Origin: JALHMQ01 sp020248785
GTDB taxonomy: Bacteria > Pseudomonadota > Gammaproteobacteria > Burkholderiales > Burkholderiaceae_F
NCBI GenBank assembly: GCA_046343415.1
Contig: JBKDNL010000007.1
Location: 1-14,487, forward strand
Length of the DNA: 14,487 bases
Direction of reading: 5' to 3'
Shown here: in pieces, positions 1 through 7,189 of the stretch
Numbering within the stretch: the stretch's first letter is position 1
Layout: each line of letters starts with the position of its first letter
Position numbers and translations under genes: made by a program
The notes under the pieces: generated by a model
The model's database searches: none
What the model saw: only the letters and a program-made list of their open reading frames with translations
Told to the model about the DNA's origin: nothing

Positions 1-1155
1 TGGCCCGCGGCTTGTCCATCCGGCCCGACAGCCGGCGATAGAACGCGCCCAGAGCGGAATCGCTGTGCGACAGGCTCATCGCCGCCATCTTCAGCGCCTG
101 ACGCACCCGGTTGCCCGCGCGCTTGGTCTTGCTCGACAGCACCTTGCCGCCGCTGATCTTGGTGCCCGGGCACAACCCGAGCCAGGAGCAGAAGTGCTTG
201 ACACTGGCGAAGCGGCTGACGTCTGGCCCGATCTCGGTGAGCAGCTTCATCACCTCCGTCACCCCCAGGCCATTGATGCGGGTGAGGTCCACGCGCCGCC
301 CAATTGGCCAGCCGCTGGCGCACGTCGTGTTCCATGCGCGTCTTGCTGCCGACGCGCGGCAGCTTGCCCAGGTCGATCTGGGTCCGCGCCCGCGCCTCGA
401 GCAGTCCGTCCAGCCGCGCCTCGCAGTCGGCCAGGTGCCGCCCGATGTCGTCGTGCATCGCCAGCGACTGCCCGAGCACGAACAGGTGCTCCTCGCGCCA
501 GTTGCCTTGCAGCGCCCGGATGATCTCGGGCTGACTGGCCTTGACGCGCCGCTGGCGGTGGCGGGCCCTGCCGCACCGGGTCGCGCTCGCCCGCGACGAT
601 GTCGCGCACGATGGCCTGCCCGGTCATACCCATCACATCGGTCAGCACCTCGGTGAGCTGGATGTTCATCTGCACCAGCGCCTTTTGCATGCGCCGCACC
701 CAGCGGGCCTGCTCCCTCAGCAGCGCCTCGCGCTGGCGCGCCACGGCGCGCAGCACGCACACCTCGGCGCTGGGACGCCAGGCCGCGCGCAGCAGCCCCA
801 GGCTCATCAACCTCTGCAGCCACTGGCAGTCCTGCACGTCGCTCTTGCGCCCGGGCACGTACTTCAGCTGCCGCGCGTCGACCAGCCAGACCTTCAGTCC
901 GTGCTGCTCCAGCACCTCGAACACCGGGATCCAATACACGCCGGTGGACCCCACCGCGACCGTGTCCACCCCCAAGCTCACCAGCCAAGCAGCCAGCGCT
1001 TGCAGGTCCACGGTCATCGCCCCGACCTGGCGCACCGGATCGCAGCCGGCGCTGTCGGCCAAGTGCCTGTGCACCGCGACCCAGTGGCTGGACGCCCCGA
1101 TGTCGATTCCCGCCGCGTTCGGGAACACCTCGTCTTCCCGCTTGCGCACCGTCAT
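1..1155 (-). pseudogene. IS110-family transposase, double frameshift, C-terminus off the window
   Basis: IS110 transposases are RuvC-like (DEDD) recombinases that move the element with a bridge RNA guide. The start is taken as the ATG at 1155, because AGG lies 6 bases upstream; an in-frame ATG at 1170 lacks a good SD. The N-terminal domain shows GIDIG (Asp18), STGVYWIP, and GRKSDVQDCQWLQ (Asp106, Asp109). Three frames are needed to read it. Frame one runs to about 568, where an extra base in a G run (563-568) breaks it; repair gives a sensible RQARHRQRRVKASQ. Frame two (about 562-300) reads EEHLFVLGQS, then ends after RLANWAAR. A second shift near 291-300 leads to frame three, which carries VDLTRINGLGVTEVMKLL, CPGTKISGGKVLSSKTKRAG and GRMDKPRA at the edge. 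The usual catalytic Glu of the MESTGVYW motif is Gly69 here (GGG at 949-951). Frameshifts could in part be sequencing error, but the Glu loss argues for real decay. Confidence 0.85.
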
Positions 1156-1447
1156 ACCGTACCTCGCCATCGTTGATGAACGGCAGCGCCATGCAAGGCG
1201 TCGATCTGGACTCGATCTGTCAAACGGGATGCGGCTGACGCCGCTCACCACTGTCGCCGACGACCTGCGGACCATGCTCAGAGACGGGCTCGCACCAATG
1301 ACAAATCGGTCATCCCGGCGCTGCCGTTCGCCTTGTAGCGCAGCAGCACCGTCGTTTCTTCGCGAACGCCGGGCGCGGTCATGGGCCTGGGATGCTCAGT
1401 AGCTGAGACTGGCACGAGCGGCCCCTTGAGGAGGTTTTTCCAACAGC
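1156..1447 (-). other. Non-coding leader of the IS110 element; possible bridge RNA region
   Basis: About 290 bases lie between the transposase start and the group II intron fragment. I see no convincing gene; an 85-codon minus-strand open frame (1278-1535) resembles nothing known and runs into the intron. The region contains a perfect 13-bp inverted repeat, GAACGGCAGCGCC (1178-1190) and GGCGCTGCCGTTC (1317-1329), enclosing 126 bases. In IS110-group elements the bridge RNA is encoded in the non-coding end next to the transposase 5' end, so this is where one would lie. That is inference from position and structure. In IS1111-group relatives the RNA lies at the other end, and I cannot assign the subgroup. 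Confidence 0.35.
1178..1329. repeat. Perfect 13-bp inverted repeat in the IS110 leader
   Basis: The arms are GAACGGCAGCGCC at 1178-1190 and GGCGCTGCCGTTC at 1317-1329, exact reverse complements, with a 126-base interval. The match stops abruptly at both edges. It sits 23 bases upstream of the chosen transposase start. It could form the closing stem of a structured RNA, or mark an older insertion or inversion boundary. Confidence 0.7.
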
Positions 1448-1477
1448 CTGTTAGCAGGTGGGATTCGTGTTGCGCGT

Positions 1478-2368
1478 GTGAACTGGATACTGGATGCCGA
1501 TATCCGCAGCTACTTCGACAGAATCGACCAGTCATGGTTGGTTCGATTCCTGAAACATCGCATCGCGGACGACCGCGTCATCCGTCTTGTGCGCAAGTGG
1601 CTCAAGACGGGCGTGTTGGAGGAAGGGGCATGGAGCGTCAGCGAGACAGGCACCCCGCAAGGGGCGGTGGCGTCACCACTGCTGGCCAACGTCTTCTTGC
1701 ACGATGTCTTTGACCTCTGGGCAGCGCAATGGCGTCGGCGCGAGGCCACAGGCAAGATGATCGTCGTGCGTTACGCTGATGACATCGTGGCAGGCTTCGA
1801 ACGCGAAGCCGATGCGAGACGGTTCTGGGACGCGATGCGCGAGCGGTTCGAAAAGTTCGCGCTGGAGTTGCACGGGGACAAGACGTGCTTGCTGCAGTTC
1901 GGCCGCTTCGCGGCGCCGAACCGAAAGCAGCGTGGGCTCGGCAAGCCGGAGACGTTCACCTTCCCGGGCTTCATCTTCATCTGCGGGAAGTCCCTTCGGG
2001 GCGCCTTCCAGCTCCGGCGCAAGAGCCGGGGCGACCGCATGAGGGCAACGCTTCAGGAGATCAAGGCGCAACTGCGAAAGCGCATGCACGACCCCATTGC
2101 CTCACAAGGGCGATGGCTCAGGTCGGTGGTGCAAGGGTACTTCGCGTATCACGCGGTACCCACCAATTCACGGGCGATCGGGGCCTTCCGACACCACGTC
2201 ACTGACCTCTGGCGACGCACGCTACGGCGACGCAGTCAAAGGGACGGCATGACGTGGGAACGGATGACTCGACTTGCTGCGGACTGGCTGCCACAGCCCC
2301 GCATCCTTCATCCATGGCCTGATCAACGCTTCGACGTCAAACACCCGAGGTGGGAGCCCGGTGCGTGA
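1478..2368 (+). CDS. Group II intron reverse transcriptase/maturase, N-terminally truncated
   Basis: This is the protein that helps a group II intron splice (maturase) and copies it into DNA during retrohoming. The open frame gives 296 residues from a GTG at 1478, but homology continues upstream to about 1448, so the GTG is a formal rather than a true start. Visible RT blocks are LDADIRSYFD (residues 5-14, first catalytic Asp), GTPQGAVASPLLAN (58-71) and the YADD box (99-102, in VVRYADD). The thumb/domain X maturase region follows, ending in PQPRILHPWPDQRFDVKHPRWEP. There is no HNH endonuclease domain, as in several bacterial intron classes. RT blocks 0-2, about a third of a normal 420-450-residue protein, are missing, so activity is unlikely although the YADD is intact. 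The stop codon lies inside the putative domain V. Confidence 0.85.
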   Translation: MNWILDADIRSYFDRIDQSWLVRFLKHRIADDRVIRLVRKWLKTGVLEEGAWSVSETGTPQGAVASPLLANVFLHDVFDLWAAQWRRREATGKMIVVRYADDIVAGFEREADARRFWDAMRERFEKFALELHGDKTCLLQFGRFAAPNRKQRGLGKPETFTFPGFIFICGKSLRGAFQLRRKSRGDRMRATLQEIKAQLRKRMHDPIASQGRWLRSVVQGYFAYHAVPTNSRAIGAFRHHVTDLWRRTLRRRSQRDGMTWERMTRLAADWLPQPRILHPWPDQRFDVKHPRWEPGA

Positions 2369-2426
2369 ATCGCGCACGCTGGGATCTGTGCGGGGGGCGC
2401 TCAGCAATGGGCGTCCCTACCGCGAT
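2354..2426 (+). ncRNA. Group II intron domains V-VI and 3' splice end (candidate)
   Basis: From 2354 the RNA reads GAGCCCGG and then folds GUGCGUG-AAU-CGCGCAC as a hairpin, with CUGGG returning to pair the CCCGG base; this fits the compact domain V helix. After AUCUGUGC, domain VI can fold as GGGGCGCUC-AGCAAU-GGGCGUCCC, with a UA bulge that would hold the branch-point adenosine, and CC closing on GG. The intron would end at CGCGAT (2426). This 3' block, with GGATCTGTGCGGGG and GTCCCTACCGCGA, is one I associate with this intron type. Splice competence is not implied, as the rest of the ribozyme is gone. Confidence 0.6.
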
Positions 2427-2560
2427 CACGCGCCGCTCGCCGCGTGCCTCGGCACTGTCTGAACCAGCGCTCACCGGGCGGCGCCCGTCGGCCTGCGTGT
2501 CCGCGAGCGCCGCTCAGCCCCTTGTTTGGTCTAGCATCGGCGCCCCACTCAGGAGACACC

Positions 2561-3592
2561 ATGCGACCGACGCTTTTCCCGGCAACGCTCGCCGGCAGCC
2601 TGCCAAAGCCCGAGTGGCTGGCAGAGACGCACAAGCTCTGGCCGCAGTGGAAGGCCGAAGGCGTTGACCTCGCCGCCGCCAAGCGCGATGCCACGCTGCT
2701 GTGGCTGAAGCTGCAAGAAGACGCCGGACTGGATGTGGTCACCGACGGCGAACAGTCGCGCCAGCACTTTGTGCACGGATTTCTCGAATTCGTCGATGGC
2801 ATCGACTTCGAGCACAAGGTGGAAATGGGCATCCGCGGCGATCGATACAAGGCCATGGTGCCGCAGGTGGTGGGCCCGCTGAAGCTCAAAGGTCGGGTGC
2901 ATCAGACCGAAGCGCGGCTCATGCGCGCGCACACCGACAAGAAGATCAAATTCACGCTGCCCGGTCCGATGACGATCGCCGATACGGTTGCCGATCGTCA
3001 CTACGGCGACAGGGTCAAAATGGCGATGGCCTTCGCCGAACTGCTCAACCAGGAGGCGCGCGCTCTCGAAGGCGACGGTGTCGATGTGATCCAGTTCGAC
3101 GAGCCCGCCTTCAATGTGTTCCTCGATGAAGTGCCGGTGTGGGGTATCGCCGCGCTCGAGCGGGCCGCTGCGGAGCTCACCTGTACCACGGCCGTGCACA
3201 TCTGCTACGGCTACGGAATCAAGGCGAACATCGACTGGAAGAAGTCTCTCGGCGAAGAATGGCGCCAGTACGAGAAGATCTTTCCGGCCATCGCCCAAAG
3301 CGCGATCAAGCAGGTTTCGCTGGAGTGCTACCACTCGCACGTGCCGCCGCATCTCATGGCACTGCTCAAGGGAAAGGACGTGCTGGTGGGTGTGATCGAT
3401 GTCGCCAGCGACGAGATCGAAACACCCGAGCAGGTGGCCGACACCATCGGCACGGCACTGCAGTACGTGCCGCGCGAGCACCTGTACGCCTGCACCAACT
3501 GTGGCATGGCGCCCATGGACCGCGAGATCGCGCGGCGCAAGCTCGAGGCGATCGCCAAGGGTGCCGAGATCGCACGGCAACGCTGGGGATGA
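2561..3592 (+). CDS. Core-MetE-type methionine synthase (cobalamin-independent, C-terminal-domain form)
   Basis: The 343-residue protein matches only the catalytic C-terminal barrel of cobalamin-independent methionine synthase; classical MetE is about 750 residues. The reaction would be methyl transfer to homocysteine to make methionine, in the cytoplasm. The start is the ATG at 2561, with AGGAG 6 bases upstream; the frame stays open to 2444 but without a good SD. The N-terminus shows LAGSLPKP. The zinc site that binds homocysteine thiolate is complete: His213 and Cys215 in VHICYGYG, Glu255 in VSLEC and Cys314 in CTNCGM. QFDEPAF (178-184) is the conserved active-site strand. Short enzymes of this kind are reported to use methyl donors other than methyltetrahydropteroyl-polyglutamate; the MesD type needs a partner, MesX, and none is seen here. 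Which subfamily this belongs to cannot be settled by eye. It stands alone, 135 bases after the intron end. Confidence 0.85.
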   Translation: MRPTLFPATLAGSLPKPEWLAETHKLWPQWKAEGVDLAAAKRDATLLWLKLQEDAGLDVVTDGEQSRQHFVHGFLEFVDGIDFEHKVEMGIRGDRYKAMVPQVVGPLKLKGRVHQTEARLMRAHTDKKIKFTLPGPMTIADTVADRHYGDRVKMAMAFAELLNQEARALEGDGVDVIQFDEPAFNVFLDEVPVWGIAALERAAAELTCTTAVHICYGYGIKANIDWKKSLGEEWRQYEKIFPAIAQSAIKQVSLECYHSHVPPHLMALLKGKDVLVGVIDVASDEIETPEQVADTIGTALQYVPREHLYACTNCGMAPMDREIARRKLEAIAKGAEIARQRWG

Positions 3593-3654
3593 TCTGCACT
3601 TCGCCTGGGCGCGACGCTGAAGCGGTCGCACGTCCACGCCAAGTGGTTGGCGAG

Positions 3655-3686
3655 GCGCCCGCCGTTAGGGGCGGCTCGGCGGGCGC
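3655..3686 (+). terminator. Strong stem-loop downstream of the methionine synthase gene
   Basis: GCGCCCGCCG (3655-3664) and CGGCGGGCGC (3677-3686) are perfect 10-bp inverted arms around a 12-base loop, 62 bases after the stop codon. There is no T run after it (AAGACTAGGG follows), so it is either a U-poor terminator, common in GC-rich genomes, or a 3'-end stabiliser. I see no gene in the rest of 3593-3865. Confidence 0.4.
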
Positions 3687-3865
3687 AAGACTAGGGCAAC
3701 GGGCGGACACCGCCGCGCGCTTGACCAACCTGGGCGGCGCCCTGAGTCCCGTGCATTTCGGCCGCATGCCGTCGTCCAGACGCAGGGCAAGACTGATCCG
3801 GCGCAAGCCGGCGGGGGGCACCGAGCCCACAATGCGCTGGCGCCGTGGGGGCGCTGGGAGCTGCC

Positions 3866-4201
3866 ATGTCCTCGGTTGATGCAAGCCAACGCGAGTCGGT
3901 TCGTCCGCCATTCGTGCTGCCCTGGTATCGCTTTGCCGAGTTGTCGCGTTTTCCTGGCGCCGAGCAGGAGCGCGTCATCGATGGCGCCTGCGAAGACGCC
4001 AACGTGCAGTTCTCGGTGCTGGCCGGCTGGGCTCTGACGCTGCTGGTGCTTGCGTTTGCCGGCTACGCGCTGGGCGAAAGGCTGGCGCACTACAACCCCA
4101 TGGTCGTGGTGGCCGGCGCGCTGATCCTCTTCGTGCCGTTGTTCCTGCACCGGCGTGCCGTCATCCACTGTCTGGTCCGCGCGCGCGCTGACGCGCTTTG
4201 A
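3866..4201 (+). CDS. Small membrane protein with two predicted helices, function unknown
   Basis: The ATG at 3866 is preceded by GGGAG (3856-3860) at 5 bases, which fixes the start and gives 111 residues. A soluble N-terminal half of about 47 residues, rich in charged residues (FPGAEQERVIDGACEDAN), is followed by a membrane segment at about 49-70 (FSVLAGWALTLLVLAFAGYALG), a short polar turn, and a second segment at about 79-95 (MVVVAGALILFVPLFL) ending in a basic HRR tail, which suggests a hairpin with both ends in the cytoplasm. I do not recognise a family. It converges with spoVR, whose stop is 32 bases away. Confidence 0.65.
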   Translation: MSSVDASQRESVRPPFVLPWYRFAELSRFPGAEQERVIDGACEDANVQFSVLAGWALTLLVLAFAGYALGERLAHYNPMVVVAGALILFVPLFLHRRAVIHCLVRARADAL

Positions 4202-4206
4202 ACAGC

Positions 4207-4226
4207 GCCGGCGGGCTGCCACCGGC
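4207..4226. terminator. Weak hairpin between convergent genes
   Basis: The only structure in the 31-base gap between the small membrane protein and spoVR is GCCGG (4207-4211) and CCGGC (4222-4226) around a 10-base loop. It could serve both strands, but the stem is short and no T run is present. Confidence 0.2.
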
Positions 4227-4232
4227 CGGGCA

Positions 4233-5867
4233 CTAGGTCCGGTGAATCTTCAGCCGCGTGCCGTTGTCGTCCACTTCTTCCAGGACGACATCGAACTGCC
4301 AGAGCTCGTGCAAGTGCCGCAGCACCGTGGCGGCTGATTCGGCATCCAGCAGCCGCGCGCGTTCGACGCGGTGTTGCAGCAGCAGCGCGCGGTCGCTGTC
4401 GGCCGCATAACGCACCACCGACAGTGGCGGCGTGTGCGCCTCCATGCGGTACTGCGCGGCCAGTGTCTGGCGCACGCGGCGATAGCCCTGGTCGTTGTGG
4501 ATGGCCTCCACCTTGTACTTGCTGCGGTCGCGCTCGTGGTCGGCGAGCATGAACAGCCGCATGTCGCGCATCACCTTGGGCGAGAGGTACTGCTCGATCA
4601 GGCTCTCGTCCTTGAAGTTGCTCATCGCGAAGTGGATGGCCTCGACCCAGTGTGTCCCCGCCAGCTGCGGGAACCACTCGCGGTCCTCATCGGTCGGGTG
4701 CTCGCAGATGCGACGGATGTCGCGGAAGATCGCAAAGCCCAGCGCATAGGGATTGATGCCGCTGTAGTACTTGGAATCAAATGGCCGCTGCGTCACTACG
4801 TCGCTGTGGTTGGCCAGCCACTCGAGCATGAAGCCGTCATCGACCTGGCCGTGGTCATACAGCTCGTGCAGCAGGGTGTAGTGCCAGAAGGTCGCCGCGC
4901 CCTCGTTGGCGACCTTGGTGAGACGCTGCGGATAGAAGTACTGCGAGACCTTGCGCACGATGCGCACCAGCTCGCGCTGCCAGGGGGCCAGCCGCGGTGC
5001 GTTCTTCTCGATGAAGTACAGCAGGTTGTCCTGCGCCTCGAACGCCGGCTTGTCGCCGCCGCCGGGGCCGCCGTCACGATTCAGCCGCTCGTACAGGTAG
5101 GCGACATCGGCGTTGTAGTCGCGCTCGGCCTGGCGCAGTCGCTCGGACAATCGCTCCTTCTCGCGCCGCGCCGACAGCTGCTTGGGCCGCCGGTGGCGGT
5201 CGATGCCGTAGGGGGCCAGCGTGTGGCAGCAATCGAGCACGCGCTCGACCTCGCGCCAGCCATGGCGCTCCTCGCACTCGTTGATGAAGTTGCGCGCGAA
5301 GGTGAGGTAGTCCAGGATCGCATCGGCCTGGGTGAACTGGCGGAACAGGTAGTTGCTCTTGAAGAACGCGTTGTGGCCATAGGCCGCATGCGCCATGACC
5401 AGCACCTGCAGCGGCAGCGTGTTGGTCTCCATCAGGTACACCAGCGCCGGGTTGGTGTTGATGACGATCTCGTACGCCAGGCCGGACACCCCCTTGCGAT
5501 AGCCGTGGTCCTGGCTCACCAGGTGCTTGCCGAAGCTCCAGTGCGCGTAGTGCACCGGCATGCCGACGGTCGAGCACAGGTCGATCATCTGGTCGGCGGT
5601 GATGACTTCGTACTGGATCGGGTAGATGTCGAGCTGCAGGCGCCGCGCGTGCTCGGTCAGCGCGATGTCAAAGCGCTCGATCATCGGCAGCGTCCATTCG
5701 GCCCCGGTGGCGATCGGCTCGCGGGTCCGCTTGCGCTGCGCCGCCGGGATGTCGAAGCCCGGCTTGGCCAGCAGGCGCGGCCAGCGGCTGCGATCCGTGC
5801 CCTGCGCCGAAGGGGGCGCCTCGGCCTGCGGGCCGGGGTGCTTGACCGGGTCGATGGGGCCGCTCAT
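4233..5867 (-). CDS. spoVR: SpoVR/YcgB family protein
   Basis: SpoVR proteins were named for a role in spore cortex formation in Bacillus; in Gram-negative bacteria the homologue YcgB goes with the PrkA and YeaH proteins in stress and starvation responses, and its biochemical activity is unsettled. The protein is 544 residues, close to the usual 500-540. The start is the ATG at 5867, with GGGAGG 7 bases upstream inside the end of yeaH; the frame runs on upstream to 6143 but that part only shadows yeaH. Family stretches include YPIQYEVITADQMIDL, GMPVHYAHWSFGK, YEIVINTNPALVYLMETNT, MAHAAYGHNAFFKSNYLF, FWHYTLLHELYDHG and INPYALGFAIFRDI. The His/Glu-rich conserved blocks suggest a metal or hydrolase-like site, but that is inference. 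No membrane segment or signal peptide is seen. The ATG overlaps the TGA of yeaH as ATGA, implying translational coupling. Confidence 0.93.
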   Translation of the reverse strand: MSGPIDPVKHPGPQAEAPPSAQGTDRSRWPRLLAKPGFDIPAAQRKRTREPIATGAEWTLPMIERFDIALTEHARRLQLDIYPIQYEVITADQMIDLCSTVGMPVHYAHWSFGKHLVSQDHGYRKGVSGLAYEIVINTNPALVYLMETNTLPLQVLVMAHAAYGHNAFFKSNYLFRQFTQADAILDYLTFARNFINECEERHGWREVERVLDCCHTLAPYGIDRHRRPKQLSARREKERLSERLRQAERDYNADVAYLYERLNRDGGPGGGDKPAFEAQDNLLYFIEKNAPRLAPWQRELVRIVRKVSQYFYPQRLTKVANEGAATFWHYTLLHELYDHGQVDDGFMLEWLANHSDVVTQRPFDSKYYSGINPYALGFAIFRDIRRICEHPTDEDREWFPQLAGTHWVEAIHFAMSNFKDESLIEQYLSPKVMRDMRLFMLADHERDRSKYKVEAIHNDQGYRRVRQTLAAQYRMEAHTPPLSVVRYAADSDRALLLQHRVERARLLDAESAATVLRHLHELWQFDVVLEEVDDNGTRLKIHRT

Positions 5868-7165
5868 GCAGCGGCCTCCCGCCGCGCGAAGAGCTTGCGC
5901 AGCACGGGCCAGATGTCGCGCCGGTCGCGCACCTGGTGCTTGGCGAAGGTCTCGCCCTCGAGCGCCTCGTAGCTTTGCCACAGGTCGCTCGGGCGGTTGA
6001 ACCAGCCGGTGGCACTGGGGATGTCGATGTAGGCGAAGTAGCGCACCAGAGGCAACAGCGCACTTTGCACGTAGGCAACGCTTTGCTTGCCGTCGTCGAG
6101 CCCGCAGTCGCCGTCGGAGGCTTGCGCGATGTATACGTTCCACTCGCCGTTGGCGTAGCGCTTGGTGATGACGCGGTGGGCCAGCTCGAGCGCGGGCAGC
6201 ACCAGCGTGCCGCCGGACTGCGGGTCGTGGAAGAACGCTTCCTCATCGACCTCCTGCGCGGTTTCGGTGTGGCGGATGAACACGATGTCCACCGCGCCGT
6301 ACTTGCGTTCGAGAAAGAGGTACAGCAGCGCAAAGAAGCGCTTGGCCAGGTCCTTCTTGCGCTCGTCCATGCTGCCCGAGACGTCCATCAGGCACAGCAT
6401 CACGGCGCGTGTGGCCGGCGCGGGTTGCGTCACGCGGGCGCGATAGCGGCGGTCGATGTCCTCCAGGAACGGCAGGTTCTCGCGCCGGGCCTTCAGGCGC
6501 GCGATCTCCTGCTCGAGCGCGGCGCGTTCCTCGGGCGAGGCCTCGATCAACGCCTGCTCGAGCTCCTCGATCTGTTCGCCGAGCGTGCCGCGCAGCGCAA
6601 TGCGGCGCGCGATCGACATCTTGACGGTGGCCACCGCCGACAGATTGCCCGGGGTGCCGTCCTTCGTGTAGCCAGCGCGGTGCTTTTTCTCCTGCACCAC
6701 ATCGCCGAACTTGGTGCGCTCCAGGTTTGGCAGCTCCAGGTCGTCGAAGAACAGCTGCAGGAACTCGTCCTTGGACAGGACGAAGGCGAAGTTGTCGGTG
6801 CCCTCGCCGCGACCTGGCTCCTCGCCATCGGCGCCGCCCTGGCCCGCGCCGCCGGGCGGGCGCTTGATGGCGTCGCCCGGGAGGTACTCCTTGTTGCCGG
6901 GCAGCACGAAGTCACGGCTGCCGGTCTTGTGGTCATGATGCAGGTAGGGCTCGGCGAGTCCGCGGCCGGGGATGCTGACCTTGCCGCCCTTGCCGATGTC
7001 CGCGATCTTGCGCTCGCCGATCTGGTCATCGACCGCGCGCTTGATCTCGTCCTTGAAGCGACGGATGAAGCGTTCGCGGTTGACGGTGCCGCGCCCGGGC
7101 GGATCGCTGCGACGATCAACAACGCGCATGAAGCGTCCGGGTCTCGGGTTCAGGAGGTCAGACAT
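5864..7165 (-). CDS. yeaH: YeaH/YhbH family protein (DUF444, von Willebrand A-like)
   Basis: A 433-residue member of the DUF444 family, the usual length for E. coli YeaH. The start is the ATG at 7165, with AAGG 6 bases upstream. The N-terminal part, VDRRSDPPGRGTVNRERFIRR, matches the family's opening VDRR...TVNRQRF pattern. A Gly-rich linker lies at about 104-122 and a charged helical stretch, possibly a coiled coil, at about 195-230. The C-terminal half is von Willebrand A-like with a MIDAS motif DVSGSM (261-266), which normally binds a divalent metal, followed by FALLYLFLERKY and IRHTETAQEVDEEAFF. In other bacteria it forms a functional set with PrkA and SpoVR, possibly as kinase partner or substrate. 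It lies 24 bases after prkA and overlaps spoVR by 4 bases. Cytoplasmic, no signal peptide. Confidence 0.93.
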   Translation of the reverse strand: MSDLLNPRPGRFMRVVDRRSDPPGRGTVNRERFIRRFKDEIKRAVDDQIGERKIADIGKGGKVSIPGRGLAEPYLHHDHKTGSRDFVLPGNKEYLPGDAIKRPPGGAGQGGADGEEPGRGEGTDNFAFVLSKDEFLQLFFDDLELPNLERTKFGDVVQEKKHRAGYTKDGTPGNLSAVATVKMSIARRIALRGTLGEQIEELEQALIEASPEERAALEQEIARLKARRENLPFLEDIDRRYRARVTQPAPATRAVMLCLMDVSGSMDERKKDLAKRFFALLYLFLERKYGAVDIVFIRHTETAQEVDEEAFFHDPQSGGTLVLPALELAHRVITKRYANGEWNVYIAQASDGDCGLDDGKQSVAYVQSALLPLVRYFAYIDIPSATGWFNRPSDLWQSYEALEGETFAKHQVRDRRDIWPVLRKLFARREAAA

Positions 7166-7189
7166 CCGGGGCCTTGGTTTTCCTCCACT

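Larger units (their letters stand above)
1..1447 (-). mobile_element. IS110-family insertion sequence, partial and degenerate
   Basis: The stretch holds an IS110-type transposase reading leftward (1-1155) and about 290 bases of non-coding leader to its right (1156-1447). The right limit is set where reverse-transcriptase homology begins (about 1448); the exact IS end cannot be read from sequence alone. The other end lies beyond the left edge. IS110 elements lack classical terminal inverted repeats and normally make no target duplication, so boundaries need comparison with an intact copy. The element looks dead: two frameshifts and a lost catalytic residue in the transposase. Confidence 0.75.
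1448..2426 (+). mobile_element. Group II intron, 5'-truncated 3' fragment
   Basis: The fragment holds the C-terminal two thirds of an intron-encoded reverse transcriptase/maturase, followed by sequence fitting ribozyme domains V and VI and a 3' end of the expected AY form (AT at 2425-2426). Homology starts abruptly at about 1448 in the residues LLAGGIRVARVNW, which align just before RT block 3. Domains I-III and the first RT blocks are absent. The simplest reading is that the IS110 element inserted into or deleted the 5' part. The intron cannot splice or move by itself in this state. Confidence 0.8.

Noticed and set aside
259..1275. The 338-codon single frame as an intact transposase from the ATG at 1275
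   Set aside because: Residues before the ATG at 1155 lack similarity, and those after about 568 (Pro/Ala/Arg-rich) are out of frame with the real transposase.
1278..1535. An 85-codon minus-strand frame between the IS110 leader and the intron
   Set aside because: It crosses the junction of two mobile elements and resembles nothing known; probably chance.
2274..2462. A plus-strand frame with VRESRTLGSVRGALSNGRPYRD at the intron 3' end
   Set aside because: This often-annotated small peptide is the conceptual translation of group II intron domains V-VI, an RNA signal rather than a protein.
2665..3637. Minus-strand frame opposite the methionine synthase gene
   Set aside because: Shadow of the plus-strand gene, whose zinc ligands and SD are clear.
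4371..5972. A 533-codon open frame on the plus strand, opposite spoVR
   Set aside because: Same reason: antisense shadow of a strong gene, no recognisable motif, no SD.
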